DNA of 64,000 bases from VAZQ01 sp963739385 (GCA_963739385.1 CAVUAI010000070.1:124001-188000); one strand, 5' to 3'; positions 17,443 to 27,129 are shown, numbered from the stretch's first letter. Numbers and translations: made by a program. Notes: generated by a model from the sequence alone, not told the origin.

Positions 17443-18036
17443 ATGTACGCGCGTAAAGACAAGATCCACGGCCAATTGCCCCTGTTTGCCGCTCCGGCGT
17501 CGCTGCCCGACGGATTCCGCTATCAGCCCGACCTGATCTCGGCGGACGAAGAACGCATGTTGGTCGAGCGGGTCCAGGATCTCCCATTCAAAGAGTTCGA
17601 GTTCCACGGCTTTCTCGGCAAGCGACGCGTCGTCGCCTTCGGCTGGAAGTACGACTACGGCGAACGCACGTTGCGCCGAAGCGACGACATCCCGGACTTC
17701 CTCGGCCCGCTGCGCGAAAAGGCTGCGCGCTTCGCCGGCATGCCCGCCTCCGCGCTGCAGCAGGCGCTCGTAACGGAATACGGTCCGGGCGTTTCCATCG
17801 GCTGGCACAGAGACAAGCCGGTGTTCGGCGAGGTGATCGGCGTTTCGCTGCTGTCGCCTTGCGTGTTCCGTTTGCGCAAGAAGACCGGAACCACCTGGCA
17901 GCGGTCATCGCTCACGGTCGAGCCGCGGTCCGCCTATCTGTTGAAAGGCCCGTCGCGCACGGACTGGGAGCACAGCATCCCGAGCGTGGAAAGGCTGCGC
18001 TACTCCGTCACCTTCCGCAATTTCAAGGCGGGGTGA
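17443..18036 (+). CDS. AlkB-like Fe(II)/2-oxoglutarate dioxygenase
   Basis: 197 residues. The iron ligands are HxD in GWHRDKPVFG (His122, Asp124) and the distal His in DWEHSIP (about 174), and the oxoglutarate-binding arginines are in RLRYSVTFRNF. The length and the FEFHGFLGKRRVVAFGWKYD lead match the group of short bacterial AlkB homologues (ALKBH4/8-like) rather than E. coli AlkB. These remove alkyl groups from nucleic acids or act on protein; the substrate is not known here. Its 3' end overlaps the convergent DUF763 gene by 37 bases. Confidence 0.87.
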   Translation: MYARKDKIHGQLPLFAAPASLPDGFRYQPDLISADEERMLVERVQDLPFKEFEFHGFLGKRRVVAFGWKYDYGERTLRRSDDIPDFLGPLREKAARFAGMPASALQQALVTEYGPGVSIGWHRDKPVFGEVIGVSLLSPCVFRLRKKTGTTWQRSSLTVEPRSAYLLKGPSRTDWEHSIPSVERLRYSVTFRNFKAG

Positions 18037-19277
18037 GCACCAGGTTTGGTCGGCGCCGGCTCCCAGCCGAACACGCTGCGGCCACCGTAGCTATACGACT
18101 GCGCCCGCTCGTCGGCGATCACCGCCTCAACCGGGGCTCCGTCGGCAAGGCGTTCCAGCTCCCGCGCCTGATCGTCCAATCGCTTGAGCGCTGCAAGCTC
18201 CTCGTCGCGTCCGAGCGCGGCGTTCTGCACCGCGGATTTCAGCACGCGGATGGTCTGGTCGTAGACCTTGAGCGGCACGGGAAAGGGGTGACGGTCCTTG
18301 CCGCCATGGGCAAACGAAAAGCGCGCGGGGTCGCTGAACCGGCAAGGTGCGCCATGCACGACTTCCGCAACCATGGCCAGCGCCTGCACGGTCCGCGCTC
18401 CCACGCCCGGCGTCAGCAGCAAATCGGGATAGTCCGCGGGCCCGCGATCGGCTGCGGCGGCGAGGTTGCCGTGCAGGCGCCGGACATGCACGTCGCTGGC
18501 GCGCACGTCGTGATGGGCGGGCATGACCAGGTGCGGCAGCGCCAGTTGCGCCGGGCGGTCCGGCTCGTGACGCCGTAGTGCGCCGAGCTCGCGCACGATG
18601 CCGTCGGGCCCGAGGCTCGACAAAAGGTCGAGCTGCTTCTGACGCGAGGCCTGCGCTCGGCGGTCGGTGAGATTGACGATCGTGCCCTGGCGCGGTCCCT
18701 CGATCGCGGCATGCGGCGCGTCGACGAAACTCTGCAAGCCGTCGGAAAGCCAGTGATAGCGCCGGGCCTGCCTGCGCTCGCCGTTCATTCCCTGCTGCAC
18801 GACGGCCCAGTGCCCGTCGTCGGTCACGATGAAGCCGTGCAGGTAGAGATCGAACCCGTCCTGCACCGCCGCGCTGTCGACCTTGGCGATCAGCCGGCTG
18901 GCGGTGCCGAGGGCGGCGCCGTCGAATCCCACGCGCTCGCCGATCGTCTCGAGCTCGTGCGGCGTCTGCCGCGAATGCCTCCCGCGGCCGCCGCAAACGT
19001 GGATGCCGAGTTCCTTGTGCAGCGGCGCGAGGCCGCGTTTGAGCGCGCCGATCACGCTGGTGGTGATACCGGACGAATGCCAGTCCATCCCCATCACGGC
19101 CCCGAACGACTGAAACCAGAAGGGATGCGCAAGCCGCCGCAGCAGCTCGTCGCGGCCGTAGTGATGGACGATGGCCTGACTGATGATCGCGCCGAGGCGC
19201 GTCATGCGGTCGCCCAGCCACTTCGGCACATGACCGCCGTGCAGCGGAAGATCGGCGCTGCCGGCGCGGCTAGCCAT
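18000..19277 (-). CDS. DUF763 domain protein
   Basis: 425 residues with the DUF763 signature: an N-terminal ADLPLHGGHVPKWLGDRMTR, then FQSFGAVMGMDWHSSGITTS, GIHVCGGRGRHSRQTPHEL, VDSAAVQDGFDLYLHGFIV and YHWLSDGLQSFVDAPHAAI. A helix-hairpin-helix-like LLLTPGVGARTVQALAMVAE suggests contact with nucleic acid. The family occurs in archaea and some bacteria and has no established function. The stop codon lies inside the 3' end of the convergent AlkB-like gene. Confidence 0.88.
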   Translation of the reverse strand: MASRAGSADLPLHGGHVPKWLGDRMTRLGAIISQAIVHHYGRDELLRRLAHPFWFQSFGAVMGMDWHSSGITTSVIGALKRGLAPLHKELGIHVCGGRGRHSRQTPHELETIGERVGFDGAALGTASRLIAKVDSAAVQDGFDLYLHGFIVTDDGHWAVVQQGMNGERRQARRYHWLSDGLQSFVDAPHAAIEGPRQGTIVNLTDRRAQASRQKQLDLLSSLGPDGIVRELGALRRHEPDRPAQLALPHLVMPAHHDVRASDVHVRRLHGNLAAAADRGPADYPDLLLTPGVGARTVQALAMVAEVVHGAPCRFSDPARFSFAHGGKDRHPFPVPLKVYDQTIRVLKSAVQNAALGRDEELAALKRLDDQARELERLADGAPVEAVIADERAQSYSYGGRSVFGWEPAPTKPGAHPALKLRKVTE

Positions 19278-19414
19278 GGATCGCCGTGCGGACCAATGCG
19301 GCCGCGGCCATCGTGATCGACCAAATCATTGTCGGTCCTCCGCCGTAACACATGCGGCGCGGATCCCATTCTCGCAAGCACAATGTCAAAGGTTTCCCGG
19401 CTGCGGGCGTCGAT

Positions 19415-20224
19415 TTAGGCATCCAATTCGCGCATGAGGAGTGCACGCAATACGTCGCCGTGCGTCACCGGCAGCAGGTGATTGGCGTCGTCGACCACGT
19501 CGAGGGTCGCCGCCGGCACCTCGGCGGCCAGAATCGAGATGATGCGCCGGGTCGGAAGCCGGCTGCGCCCGCCGGAGATCAGGCGAACCGGGCATTTCAG
19601 CGCCCGCAAGCTCGACAGCACCTGCGACGCGACGTCGGTAAACGCAACCTCGAAGTCGAGGACGATCTTCTCCGCGCTTCTGCGGATCTGCGCCCGCAGC
19701 ATTTCGTCCATCGCGTCCCAGGCGCCCTCGCCTGCCCAATAGTCGATGAAGCCGCGCAACGCCGCTTCGGTCTCTTTACGCGCGATGTTTTCGGCATAGC
19801 CGTCGCCAACCGCCTTGATCTCCGTCCAGGCGTCGTGCGCGCCGGCATGCCGAAGCAGAAAGAACGCCACCGGCTCGATCAGGGTGAGCGACCGCAACGC
19901 GACCCGCCCGGCAAGCGCGAGATGCAGCGCCACCAGCCCGCCATAGGAATGCGCAACCACGTGCACCGGCCGCCCCGGCGGCAACAACGGCTCCAGCAGC
20001 CGCAGCTCGTCGGCGGCGGTGAAATCGTGACCGTCGGGCCAGGATTCGGTACGGCCATAGCCGATGAGATCGGGGGCGATGACGCGGAAGCGCGGCTTCA
20101 AGGCGTCGATGATGGGCGTCCACATCACCGCCGCGCTGGCGGAACCATGCAGCAACAGCACCGGCGTGCCCGAGCCGGCGGCAAGGATCGAGCTCCGCAG
20201 GATGGGACGGGCGGGTGAGCTCAT
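19415..20224 (-). CDS. alpha/beta-fold hydrolase
   Basis: 269 residues from the ATG at 20224 (a start 13 codons earlier at 20263 is also possible; neither has a clear ribosome site). The oxyanion region is VLLLHGSASAAVMW, the nucleophile elbow VAHSYGG, and the catalytic His is in DDANHLLPVTH near the end. It resembles small cytoplasmic esterases and epoxide or enol-lactone hydrolases. It follows fdsA on the same strand but belongs to no obvious formate pathway, so co-transcription may be incidental. Confidence 0.83.
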   Translation of the reverse strand: MSSPARPILRSSILAAGSGTPVLLLHGSASAAVMWTPIIDALKPRFRVIAPDLIGYGRTESWPDGHDFTAADELRLLEPLLPPGRPVHVVAHSYGGLVALHLALAGRVALRSLTLIEPVAFFLLRHAGAHDAWTEIKAVGDGYAENIARKETEAALRGFIDYWAGEGAWDAMDEMLRAQIRRSAEKIVLDFEVAFTDVASQVLSSLRALKCPVRLISGGRSRLPTRRIISILAAEVPAATLDVVDDANHLLPVTHGDVLRALLMRELDA

Positions 20225-20341
20225 GCGGGAGTGGCGTTGCTCGAGCACCGGAGCCGTGCCCATCGGGATGACGTCACGCCCGCGGGCGCCGGCAGGCGCC
20301 TGTCACCATACGATCATCGCGGCCGGGACCGCTACCGGAGG

Positions 20342-23132
20342 CTATTCCGCGGCCACGCGTGCGGCCTCGTCCACCGGCTCCAGCTTGGCCGCGCAGTACT
20401 TGAACTCGGGGATCTTGCCGAAGGGATCGAGCGCCGGATTGGTGAGCAGGTTCGCGGCAGCCTCGACGTAGGCGAAGGGGATGAACACCACGCCGTCCGG
20501 CACCGAGTTCGTCCTGGCGCGCGGCGAGCTCGACCACGCCGCGGCGGGTCGATACCCGCACCGGATCTCCGGGAGTGATGCCGAGCTTGGCGATGGTTCC
20601 GCGCGACAGTCCCGCGACCGGGCCGGGCTCCAGCGCATCGAGGGTCGAGGCGCGGCGCGTCATGGCGCCGGTGTGCCAATGCTCGAGCTGGCGGCCGGTG
20701 GTGAGAATGAAGGGATATTCGGCGTCGGGCATCTCGTCCGGCGCCTGGAATTTGGTCGCCACCAGCCTGGCCATGCCGTTCGGCCGCGGGAAGCCCTGGT
20801 CGAACACCACGTCGCGGCCGGGAACGTCCGGCCCGTCGACCGGATAGGTGACATGGTCCTCGCGCTCGACGCGGTCCCAGCTAATATTGTCAAGCGCGGG
20901 CATCATCGACGCCATTTCGGTGAACACTTCGCCCACGTGCTTGTAGTTCCAATTGCAGCCGATGCGCTGGGCGAGGTCCTGGATGATCCAGAGATCCTGC
21001 CGCGCCTCGCCCGGCAACGGCAGCGCCGCACGGCCCATCTGCACCTGGCGGTTGGTGTTGGTCACCGTGCCGTCCTTCTCCGGCCAGGCGGAGGCCGGCA
21101 GGATGACGTCGGCGTAGGAGGCCGTCTCGGTCAGGAAGATGTCCTGCACCACGAGATGCTCGAGATGAGCGAGCGCGCCGCGCGCATGGTTGAGGTCGGG
21201 GTCGGACATCGCGGGGTTCTCTCCCATGATGTACATGCCCTTGATCTCGTCGTTGTGGACCGCGTCCATGATCTCGACCACGGTCTTGCCGCGCTTGGGA
21301 TCGAGCGTCACCCCCCACGCCGCCTCGTACTTGGCGCGGATCTCGGCGTTCTCCACCGATTTGTAGTCGGGGAAGAACATCGGGATCAGCCCGGCGTCGG
21401 AGGCACCCTGCACGTTGTTCTGGCCGCGCAATGGATGAAGGCCGGTGCCGGGACGCCCGATCTGGCCGCAGATCAGCGACAGCGCAATCAGGCAGCGGGC
21501 GTTGTCGGTGCCGTGGGTGTGCTGCGACACGCCCATGCCCCAGAAGATGATGGCGCTCTCGGCGCGCGCGAACGTGCGCGCGACGTTGCGCAGCACGTCC
21601 GGCTCGATGCCGCAGATCGGCGACATCTCCTCGGGCGTGAACGGCTTCACGCTTTCGGCGAGCTTGTCGAAATCCTCGGTATAGGTCTGGACGTATTGCT
21701 GGTCGTAGAGCTTTTCCCCGATGATGACGTTGAGCATCGCATTGAGCATCGCGACGTCGGTGCCGTTCTTGAACTGCATCATCTGCCAGGCGTGGCGCTT
21801 GAGGGCATGGCCGCGCGGATCCATCACGATGAGCTTCGAGCCGCGCTTGGCGGCCTGCTTGAAGAAGGTGGCGGCGACCGGGTGGTTCTCGGTCGGATTG
21901 GCGCCGATGACGATGATGACGTCGGAGTTCTTGCACTCGTTGAACGTCGCGGTCACCGCCGCCGAGCCGACGCCCTCCAGCAAAGCCGCCACCGACGACG
22001 CATGGCAGAGCCGCGTGCAGTGGTCGACATTGTTGGAGCCGAAGCCGGTACGGACCAGCTTCTGGAATAGATAGGCCTCCTCGTTCGAGCCTTTGGCGGA
22101 GCCGAAACCCGCGAGCGCACGCGGGCCGTCGCGGTCGCGGATCTTCACCAGCCCCTTGGCGGCGCGATCGAGCGCCTCCTCCCAGGTCGCCGGCCGGAAG
22201 TGCGTCCAGGGATTGGTGGGATCCACCAGATCGTCGGCAGCCTTGCCCACGCCGTCCTTGCGGATGAGCGGCTGCATCAACCGGTGGGAATGGCTCACAT
22301 AGTCGAAGCCGAAGCGACCCTTGACGCAGAGCCGGTTCTCGTTCGCCGGCCCGTTGCGGCCGGTGACGTAGAGCAGCTTGTCGTCCTTGATGTGGTAGGT
22401 GAGCTGGCAGCCGACGCCGCAATACGGGCACACGCTGTTGACGGCGCGGTCCGGAAACTGCGTTCGCACGTTCGCCTCATCGACCAGCGTCGACGGCATC
22501 AGCGCGCCGGTCGGGCAGGCCTGCACGCATTCGCCGCAGGCGACGCAGGTCGAGGCGCCCATGGGATCGTCGAAATCGAACACGATCTTCTCGCCGTGGC
22601 CGCGGCCGGCCATGCCGATCACGTCGTTGACCTGCACCTCGCGGCAGGCGCGGACGCAGAGATTGCACTGGATGCAGGCATCGAGATTGACCGCCATAGC
22701 CGGATGGCTGCGATCGGGAACCGGTATGCCGTGGCGCGGGAAGCGGCTTGTGGTGACGTTCTGCCGCTCGGCGGTCTTCCAGAATTCGGAATCCGGGTCG
22801 TGCGCGACGTCCTTCGGCGGCTGATCCGTCAGCAACAGCTCGACCACCATGCGCCGCGCGGTCTTGGCGCGATGGGTGTCGGTCTTGACCTTCATGCCCG
22901 GCGTCGGCGTGCGGATGCAGCTCGCCGCCAGCACGCGCTCGCCCTCGACCTCCACCATGCAGACCCGGCAATTGCCATCGGGGCGGTAGCCGGGCTTGGG
23001 CAAATAGCACAGGTGCGGCAGCTTGATCCCGAGCCGGCGGGCGGCGCGAAAGATCGTTTCACCGTCGCGGATGTCGATCTCGCGATCGTCGATGGTGAAG
23101 ACGTTGGGCTTGGCCGGAACGTCGGCACTCAT
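20342..23132 (-). pseudogene. fdsA: NAD-dependent formate dehydrogenase alpha subunit, C-terminus frameshifted
   Basis: A molybdenum bis-guanine-dinucleotide enzyme oxidising formate to CO2. In order: a 2Fe-2S domain with Cys42, Cys55, Cys58 and Cys72; two 4Fe-4S motifs in CIQCNLCVRACREVQ and CVACGECVQACPTGA; a further cluster at CPYCGVGCQL; and the Mo-binding catalytic part with cysteine (not selenocysteine) in VDHCTRLCHASS. At about 20510 one extra base moves the frame. The displaced frame encodes the normal end, SVPDGVVFIPFAYVEAAANL then ALDPFGKIPEFKYCAAKLEP, stopping at 20342. Unrepaired, the frame runs out at 20274 with 952 residues. Likely a sequencing error. Confidence 0.88.
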
Positions 23133-23156
23133 GAGTCGATCCTCACTCTAACTTTC

Positions 23157-23230
23157 GTCCCCGCGAAAGCGGGGACCCATCGTGCCACCCACGCCGGTCC
23201 CTGGAATAAGGGTCACCGCCCACGCGGGGA
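23157..23230. repeat. extragenic palindrome, GTCCCCGC type
   Basis: A perfect hairpin GTCCCCGCGAAAGCGGGGAC (23157-23176), followed by CCATCG and a degenerate second arm near ACGCGGGGACCCC. It lies between fdsB and fdsA and could stabilise or separate parts of the transcript. Confidence 0.75.
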
Positions 23231-23256
23231 CCCCGACTGAATATTTGACATCTTCC

Positions 23257-24969
23257 TCACCAACTCCCCATCGGCGTCTTCAGCTCATCGGGAAAATACT
23301 TCATCACGCTGAGCAGCGGGTTGGGCGCGGCCTGGCCCAGCCCGCAGATCGAAGCGTCCCGCATGGCGTCCGACAACTCGTTCAACAACGCCTCGTCCCA
23401 CGGGCCGGTTGCCATCAGCCTGGCGGCTTTTTCGGTGCCGGCCCGGCAGGGCGTGCACTGGCCGCAGCTCTCGTCCTCGAAGAAGCGCATGAGGTTGAGC
23501 GCCACCGCTTTCATGTCGTCCTTGTCGGAGAGAATGACGACCGCATGCGACCCGACGAAGCAGCCATATTTCTCCAGCATGCCGAAATCGAGCGGCAGGT
23601 CCCCCATCGCGGCCGGGAGGATCCCGCCGGAGGCACCGCCGGGAAGATAGGCCTTGAAGCTGTGGCCCTCCGTCATGCCGCCGCAATACTCCTCGATCAG
23701 CTCGCGCACCGTGACCCCGGCGGGCGCGAGCACCACGCCCGGTTTGCGGACCCGGCCCGAGACCGAGAAGCTGCGGAACCCTTTGCGCTCCCGGCGCCCG
23801 TGCGAGGTGAACCAGTCGGCGCCCTTCTCCACGATGTCGCGCACCCAGAACAGCGTTTCGACGTTCTGCTCGAGCGTCGGGCGGCCGAACAGGCCGACCT
23901 GGGCGACGTAAGGCGGGCGATGCCTGGGCAGGCCGCGCTTGCCTTCGATCGATTCGATCATCGCGGATTCTTCGCCGCAGATATAAGCCCCGGCACCGCG
24001 GCGGAGATGAATCCGGGCGCGCGGGCAAAGCCCGGCCGCGACTGCCTTGGCGAGCTCCCGCTCCAGCATCAGCCGCACTTCGGGATATTCGTCGCGGATA
24101 TAGATGTAGATCTCGGGCGCCTCGACCACCCAGGCGGCGATCAGCATGCCTTCGATGAACCGGTGCGGGTCGCGCTCGAGATAGTAGCGGTCCTTGAAGG
24201 TGCCGGGCTCTCCCTCGTCGGCATTGACCGCCATCAGGCGCGGCGCGGGCTCGGCACGCACCAGTGTCCATTTGCGGCCGGTGGGAAAGCCGGCCCCGCC
24301 GAGGCCGCGCAGGCCGGCATCGCTGACGATCTTGATGATGTCGTCGCGAGTCCGGGTGCCCGCCAGACACGCCCTGAGCAACGCATAGCCGCCGTCGCGA
24401 ACGTAGCGATCGAAGTCGTTCGGCGTCGGATAGACATGCGCATGCGCACCGTGGGCGACCGCCGCGGCGACGCTCTCCTTCGTCGCCTTCATCACCTGCA
24501 CATGGCCGACGGCGCAGACCGGCGCACGGTCGCAGGCACCCATGCAGGGCGCACGAACCACGCGCACATCCGCGCCGAGCCGGTGGGTGAGGTCGCGCAT
24601 GAGACGCTCGGCCCCGGCCATGGCGCAGGAGAGTGAGTCGCACACCCGCACGGTCACCGCCGGCGGCGGGGTCTCCCCCTCTTTCACGACATCGAAGTGG
24701 GCGTAGAAGGTCGCGACCTCGTAGACCTCGGTCAGCGCGAGCTTCAGCTCCATCGCCAGCGCCGCGAGATGCGCCGCGGAGAGATAGCCGTAGGCGTCCT
24801 GGATCAGGTGGAGATATTCAATCAGAAGGTCGCGCCGACGCTCCCGGTCGCCCAGCAACGCGCGCACCTCGTCGAGCGCCTGCGGCTCGACCTGGCGGCC
24901 CTTGGGGGTTTTCCGGGGGCGGTTCCGTCGGCCCGTACCGGGCCTTTGATCGTCGGTCCGCGCATCCAT
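23257..24969 (-). CDS. fdsB: formate dehydrogenase beta subunit with fused gamma (NuoE-NuoF type)
   Basis: 570 residues joining two subunits usually separate. The N-terminal part (about 20-170) is NuoE-like thioredoxin fold, with 2Fe-2S cysteines in VRVCDSLSCAMAG and VRAPCMGACDRAP. The rest is NuoF-like: GLGGAGFPTGRKW and NADEGEPGTFKDRYYLER bind NAD and FMN, and SCGQCTPCRAGT holds a 4Fe-4S cluster. It passes electrons from FdsA to NAD. It is the first gene of the operon and is divergent from the LysR regulator. No fdsC, fdsD or mobA-like gene follows fdsA in this window. Confidence 0.92.
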   Translation of the reverse strand: MDARTDDQRPGTGRRNRPRKTPKGRQVEPQALDEVRALLGDRERRRDLLIEYLHLIQDAYGYLSAAHLAALAMELKLALTEVYEVATFYAHFDVVKEGETPPPAVTVRVCDSLSCAMAGAERLMRDLTHRLGADVRVVRAPCMGACDRAPVCAVGHVQVMKATKESVAAAVAHGAHAHVYPTPNDFDRYVRDGGYALLRACLAGTRTRDDIIKIVSDAGLRGLGGAGFPTGRKWTLVRAEPAPRLMAVNADEGEPGTFKDRYYLERDPHRFIEGMLIAAWVVEAPEIYIYIRDEYPEVRLMLERELAKAVAAGLCPRARIHLRRGAGAYICGEESAMIESIEGKRGLPRHRPPYVAQVGLFGRPTLEQNVETLFWVRDIVEKGADWFTSHGRRERKGFRSFSVSGRVRKPGVVLAPAGVTVRELIEEYCGGMTEGHSFKAYLPGGASGGILPAAMGDLPLDFGMLEKYGCFVGSHAVVILSDKDDMKAVALNLMRFFEDESCGQCTPCRAGTEKAARLMATGPWDEALLNELSDAMRDASICGLGQAAPNPLLSVMKYFPDELKTPMGSW

Positions 24970-25048
24970 CGTTGGAATCCTTCTCAGGTCACATCAATGC
25001 AAGAGGTCGATCAAAAACAAGCCCTCAATGGCCATAGGTCGATTGAAA

Positions 25049-25077
25049 TTTTCTATCGATTGGCGGATAATAGGAAA
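25049..25077. promoter_or_regulatory. candidate LysR operator between fdsB and the regulator
   Basis: An interrupted dyad TTTTCTAT (25049-25056) and ATAGGAAA (25070-25077) with 13 bases between, AT-rich in a GC-rich genome, in the divergent intergenic region. The size and the T-N-A layout fit a LysR-type site; binding is inference. Confidence 0.55.
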
Positions 25078-25100
25078 GCGAGCAGGCGGAGACTATCGTA

Positions 25101-26036
25101 TTGATCGACAAGCTGGAATTCCTCCTTGCCCTGGCCCGGGAGCGGCATTTCGGCCGCGCGGCCGAGTCCTGCGGCGTTACGCAGCCCACCCTCTCCGCCG
25201 GGCTCAAGCAGCTTGAGGAGATGATGGGGGTGTTGCTGGTCAATCGCGGCTCCCGCTTCCAAAGCTTTACCCCGGAGGGCGAGCGGGTGCTCGATTGGGC
25301 CCGGCGCATCGTGGGGGATTCGCGCGCGATGCGGCAGGAGATCCATGCCCTGCGCCGCGGCCTGACCGGACGGCTGCGGATCGCGGCAATCCCCACGACG
25401 CTGGCGATGGTGGCGAGCCTCACCACGCCGTTCCGCATGCGCCATCCCAACGTGCAATTCACCATCCTGTCGCGCACCTCGATCGAGGTGCTGGCGCAGC
25501 TCGAGAATCTCGAGATCGACGCCGGCGTGACCTATCTCGACAACGAGCCGCTCGGCCGCGTGAATGCGATTCCGCTCTACCGCGAGCACTACCGGCTGCT
25601 GACGTCATCCGACGCGCCGCTCGGCAACCGCACCTCGGTGACCTGGGCCGAGGTGGCGCAGGTGCCGCTCTGCCTGCTCACTCCCGACATGCAGAACCGG
25701 CGCATCATCGACGACCTCCTGCGCGGCGCCGGCGGCACGCCGCAGCCGACGCTCGAATCCAATTCGATGATCGTGTTGTTCGCGCATGTGCGCACCGGGC
25801 GCTGGGCCAGCGTGATGCCGGCGAAGCTCGCGGAAACGCTCGGGCTCACCGCGACGATCCGCGCCATCCCGATCGTGGAGCCCGAGGCCGTGCATACCAT
25901 CGGCCTGGTCGTTCCGGCGCGCGCCCCGATGACGCCGCTGACCGCAGCGCTGGTCGCGGAGGCCCAACGCCTGGCGCCCGAGCTCGAGGAAGGGGGGATG
26001 CGGGAAGATCCGTTGGTCGCGAAGCGGCGGCATTGA
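25101..26036 (+). CDS. LysR-family regulator, probably of formate dehydrogenase
   Basis: 311 residues, start at TTG/ATT-region 25101. The winged helix-turn-helix is FLLALARERHFGRAAESCGV through QPTLSAGLKQLEE, followed by a periplasmic-binding-protein-like effector domain from about 93. Its position, divergent from fdsB with 131 bases between, is the usual arrangement for fds regulators, which respond to formate. Regulation of the fds operon is inferred from this layout. Confidence 0.85.
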   Translation: MIDKLEFLLALARERHFGRAAESCGVTQPTLSAGLKQLEEMMGVLLVNRGSRFQSFTPEGERVLDWARRIVGDSRAMRQEIHALRRGLTGRLRIAAIPTTLAMVASLTTPFRMRHPNVQFTILSRTSIEVLAQLENLEIDAGVTYLDNEPLGRVNAIPLYREHYRLLTSSDAPLGNRTSVTWAEVAQVPLCLLTPDMQNRRIIDDLLRGAGGTPQPTLESNSMIVLFAHVRTGRWASVMPAKLAETLGLTATIRAIPIVEPEAVHTIGLVVPARAPMTPLTAALVAEAQRLAPELEEGGMREDPLVAKRRH

Positions 26037-26073
26037 CCGGGCCAGGAAACTTGCCTCTGATCGAATTCTTTGC

Positions 26074-26103
26074 TTGACTACGTAACGTGTACGAGGGTAT
26101 AAA
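26074..26103 (+). promoter_or_regulatory. sigma-70-like promoter in the convergent intergenic region
   Basis: TTGACT (26074-26079) and TATAAA (26098-26103) separated by 18 bases. It points right into a 320-base stretch with no convincing gene but several hairpins, which makes a non-coding transcript possible. Confidence 0.5.
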
Positions 26104-26109
26104 GGCGCA

Positions 26110-26360
26110 TTCAGCAATATTGGGTTTCGACCGGGATGCCCGCAGGCCTCGCCCTTGGCGCGGCGCCGCCGCCCGTCCCGCATGGGGCGATGCGTCCCGC
26201 CGTTGAAGCGCTCCGCTCCTGTTTTCTCCTGTTATTTGCAGAGGCGGAGCCGGCAAGGGGCGGTGCAGGCGGCACTTTGGACGCCTGCTCCTGTTCTTTC
26301 CTGTTGTTTACAGGAACGGGAGGCGTTTTCCTCCCGCGCCTTCAAACCAAGGCGAGCCCG
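26110..26360 (+). other. hairpin-rich intergenic segment with a duplicated 26-base motif; possible structured RNA
   Basis: Two copies of a 26-base motif (26216-26241 and 26288-26313; 22 of 26 identical) of the form CTCCTGTT...TCCTGTT.TTT.CAG. Each sits between its own inverted arms: GCTCCGC/GCGGAGC around the first and CGCCT/AGGCG around the second. The second contains the perfect hairpin TTCCTGT/ACAGGAA (26298-26316). Further hairpins are GGGAGG/CCTCCC (26318-26335) and CGCCTT/AAGGCG (26337-26354). Reading frames through it look like shadows. Confidence 0.4.
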
Positions 26361-26424
26361 GCTCTCAATGCACGCGCAGCAAACTGCGGCCGGGCGCGCG
26401 TCGGGGCGATCGAAAACCTGGACT

Positions 26425-26859
26425 TTAGGCGAACAGTCGCCCCCACCACCGGGACCGCGGGTCCGGCTCCGCCGACGGGACCGGCGACATTCCGGTCGCC
26501 AGCTGATCCGGCTCGGCCTCGGCAGCGGGTACCAGCGCGGGCGCTGCGATGGCCTTGGGCTCCGCCGCCGGCTCGGGCGGGACGTTCCCGTGCTCCTGCA
26601 CGATGGTGCTTCGCTCCGGTTTTGTTGCGGCCAGGAGTTGCCGCAACTGTTTCGCCTCGTCCCGCCAATGCTCCTTGTCGGAACGCTCTTCGCGAAGCGC
26701 CTCCTGCGTCAGCGACAATGCCAGGCGCAGTCCATCGATCTCGGCACGCAACGCGGCCGTTTCGAAGTTGGGCGCGGGCGCGGAAGGACGGATAAACTGC
26801 AGGATTTTGGATTTTGTCGTCCCTACCTCGCGTGCTTCACTTCCAGATGTGTCGGCCAT
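26425..26859 (-). CDS. small coiled-coil protein of unknown function
   Basis: 144 residues from the ATG at 26859. The N-terminal half, MADTSGSEAREVGTTKSKIL then QFIRPSAPAPNFETAALRAE, leads into a predicted coiled coil (about 42-82, with EIDGLRLALSLTQEALREER and HWRDEAKQLRQLLAA). The C-terminal third is rich in Pro, Ala and Glu and ends RSRWWGRLFA. I do not recognise a characterised family; similar short proteins occur in rhizobia. No signal peptide or membrane helix. It is divergent from the Bug-type gene at 27130. Confidence 0.6.
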   Translation of the reverse strand: MADTSGSEAREVGTTKSKILQFIRPSAPAPNFETAALRAEIDGLRLALSLTQEALREERSDKEHWRDEAKQLRQLLAATKPERSTIVQEHGNVPPEPAAEPKAIAAPALVPAAEAEPDQLATGMSPVPSAEPDPRSRWWGRLFA

Positions 26860-27129
26860 GTCGGTTACTCCCGCGGTGCAAAATTCTCGGTGAGCCTCGC
26901 CGGGAATGGTTAACGAACCCCTACGCGGGGCCGGAAGGAGAGAAGTCCGAAATATTCCCGGATGGGTCGCAAGTCGGGCCGCCGGATCCGACGAGACCGA
27001 GACCGGACCATGCGACCGCGGCGTCGCGCCGCTGTTCGACGGCCGCCGGGCGCCGTTCCAGGCGTTGCAGCGCGGCCTGCAAGTTCCTAGCATCGCCTCA
27101 AAACGCGAAGCTTTTCCGGGAGGAAACGG

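Noticed and set aside
20481..22070. 529-residue plus-strand frame
   Set aside because: Antisense to fdsA, rich in His/Asp/Val as expected from reverse-strand codons; no domain.
26136..26795. 219-residue plus-strand frame downstream of the intergenic promoter
   Set aside because: Composition shifts midway, it runs antisense into the coiled-coil gene, and no homologous pattern is seen; the hairpins suggest RNA or terminators instead.
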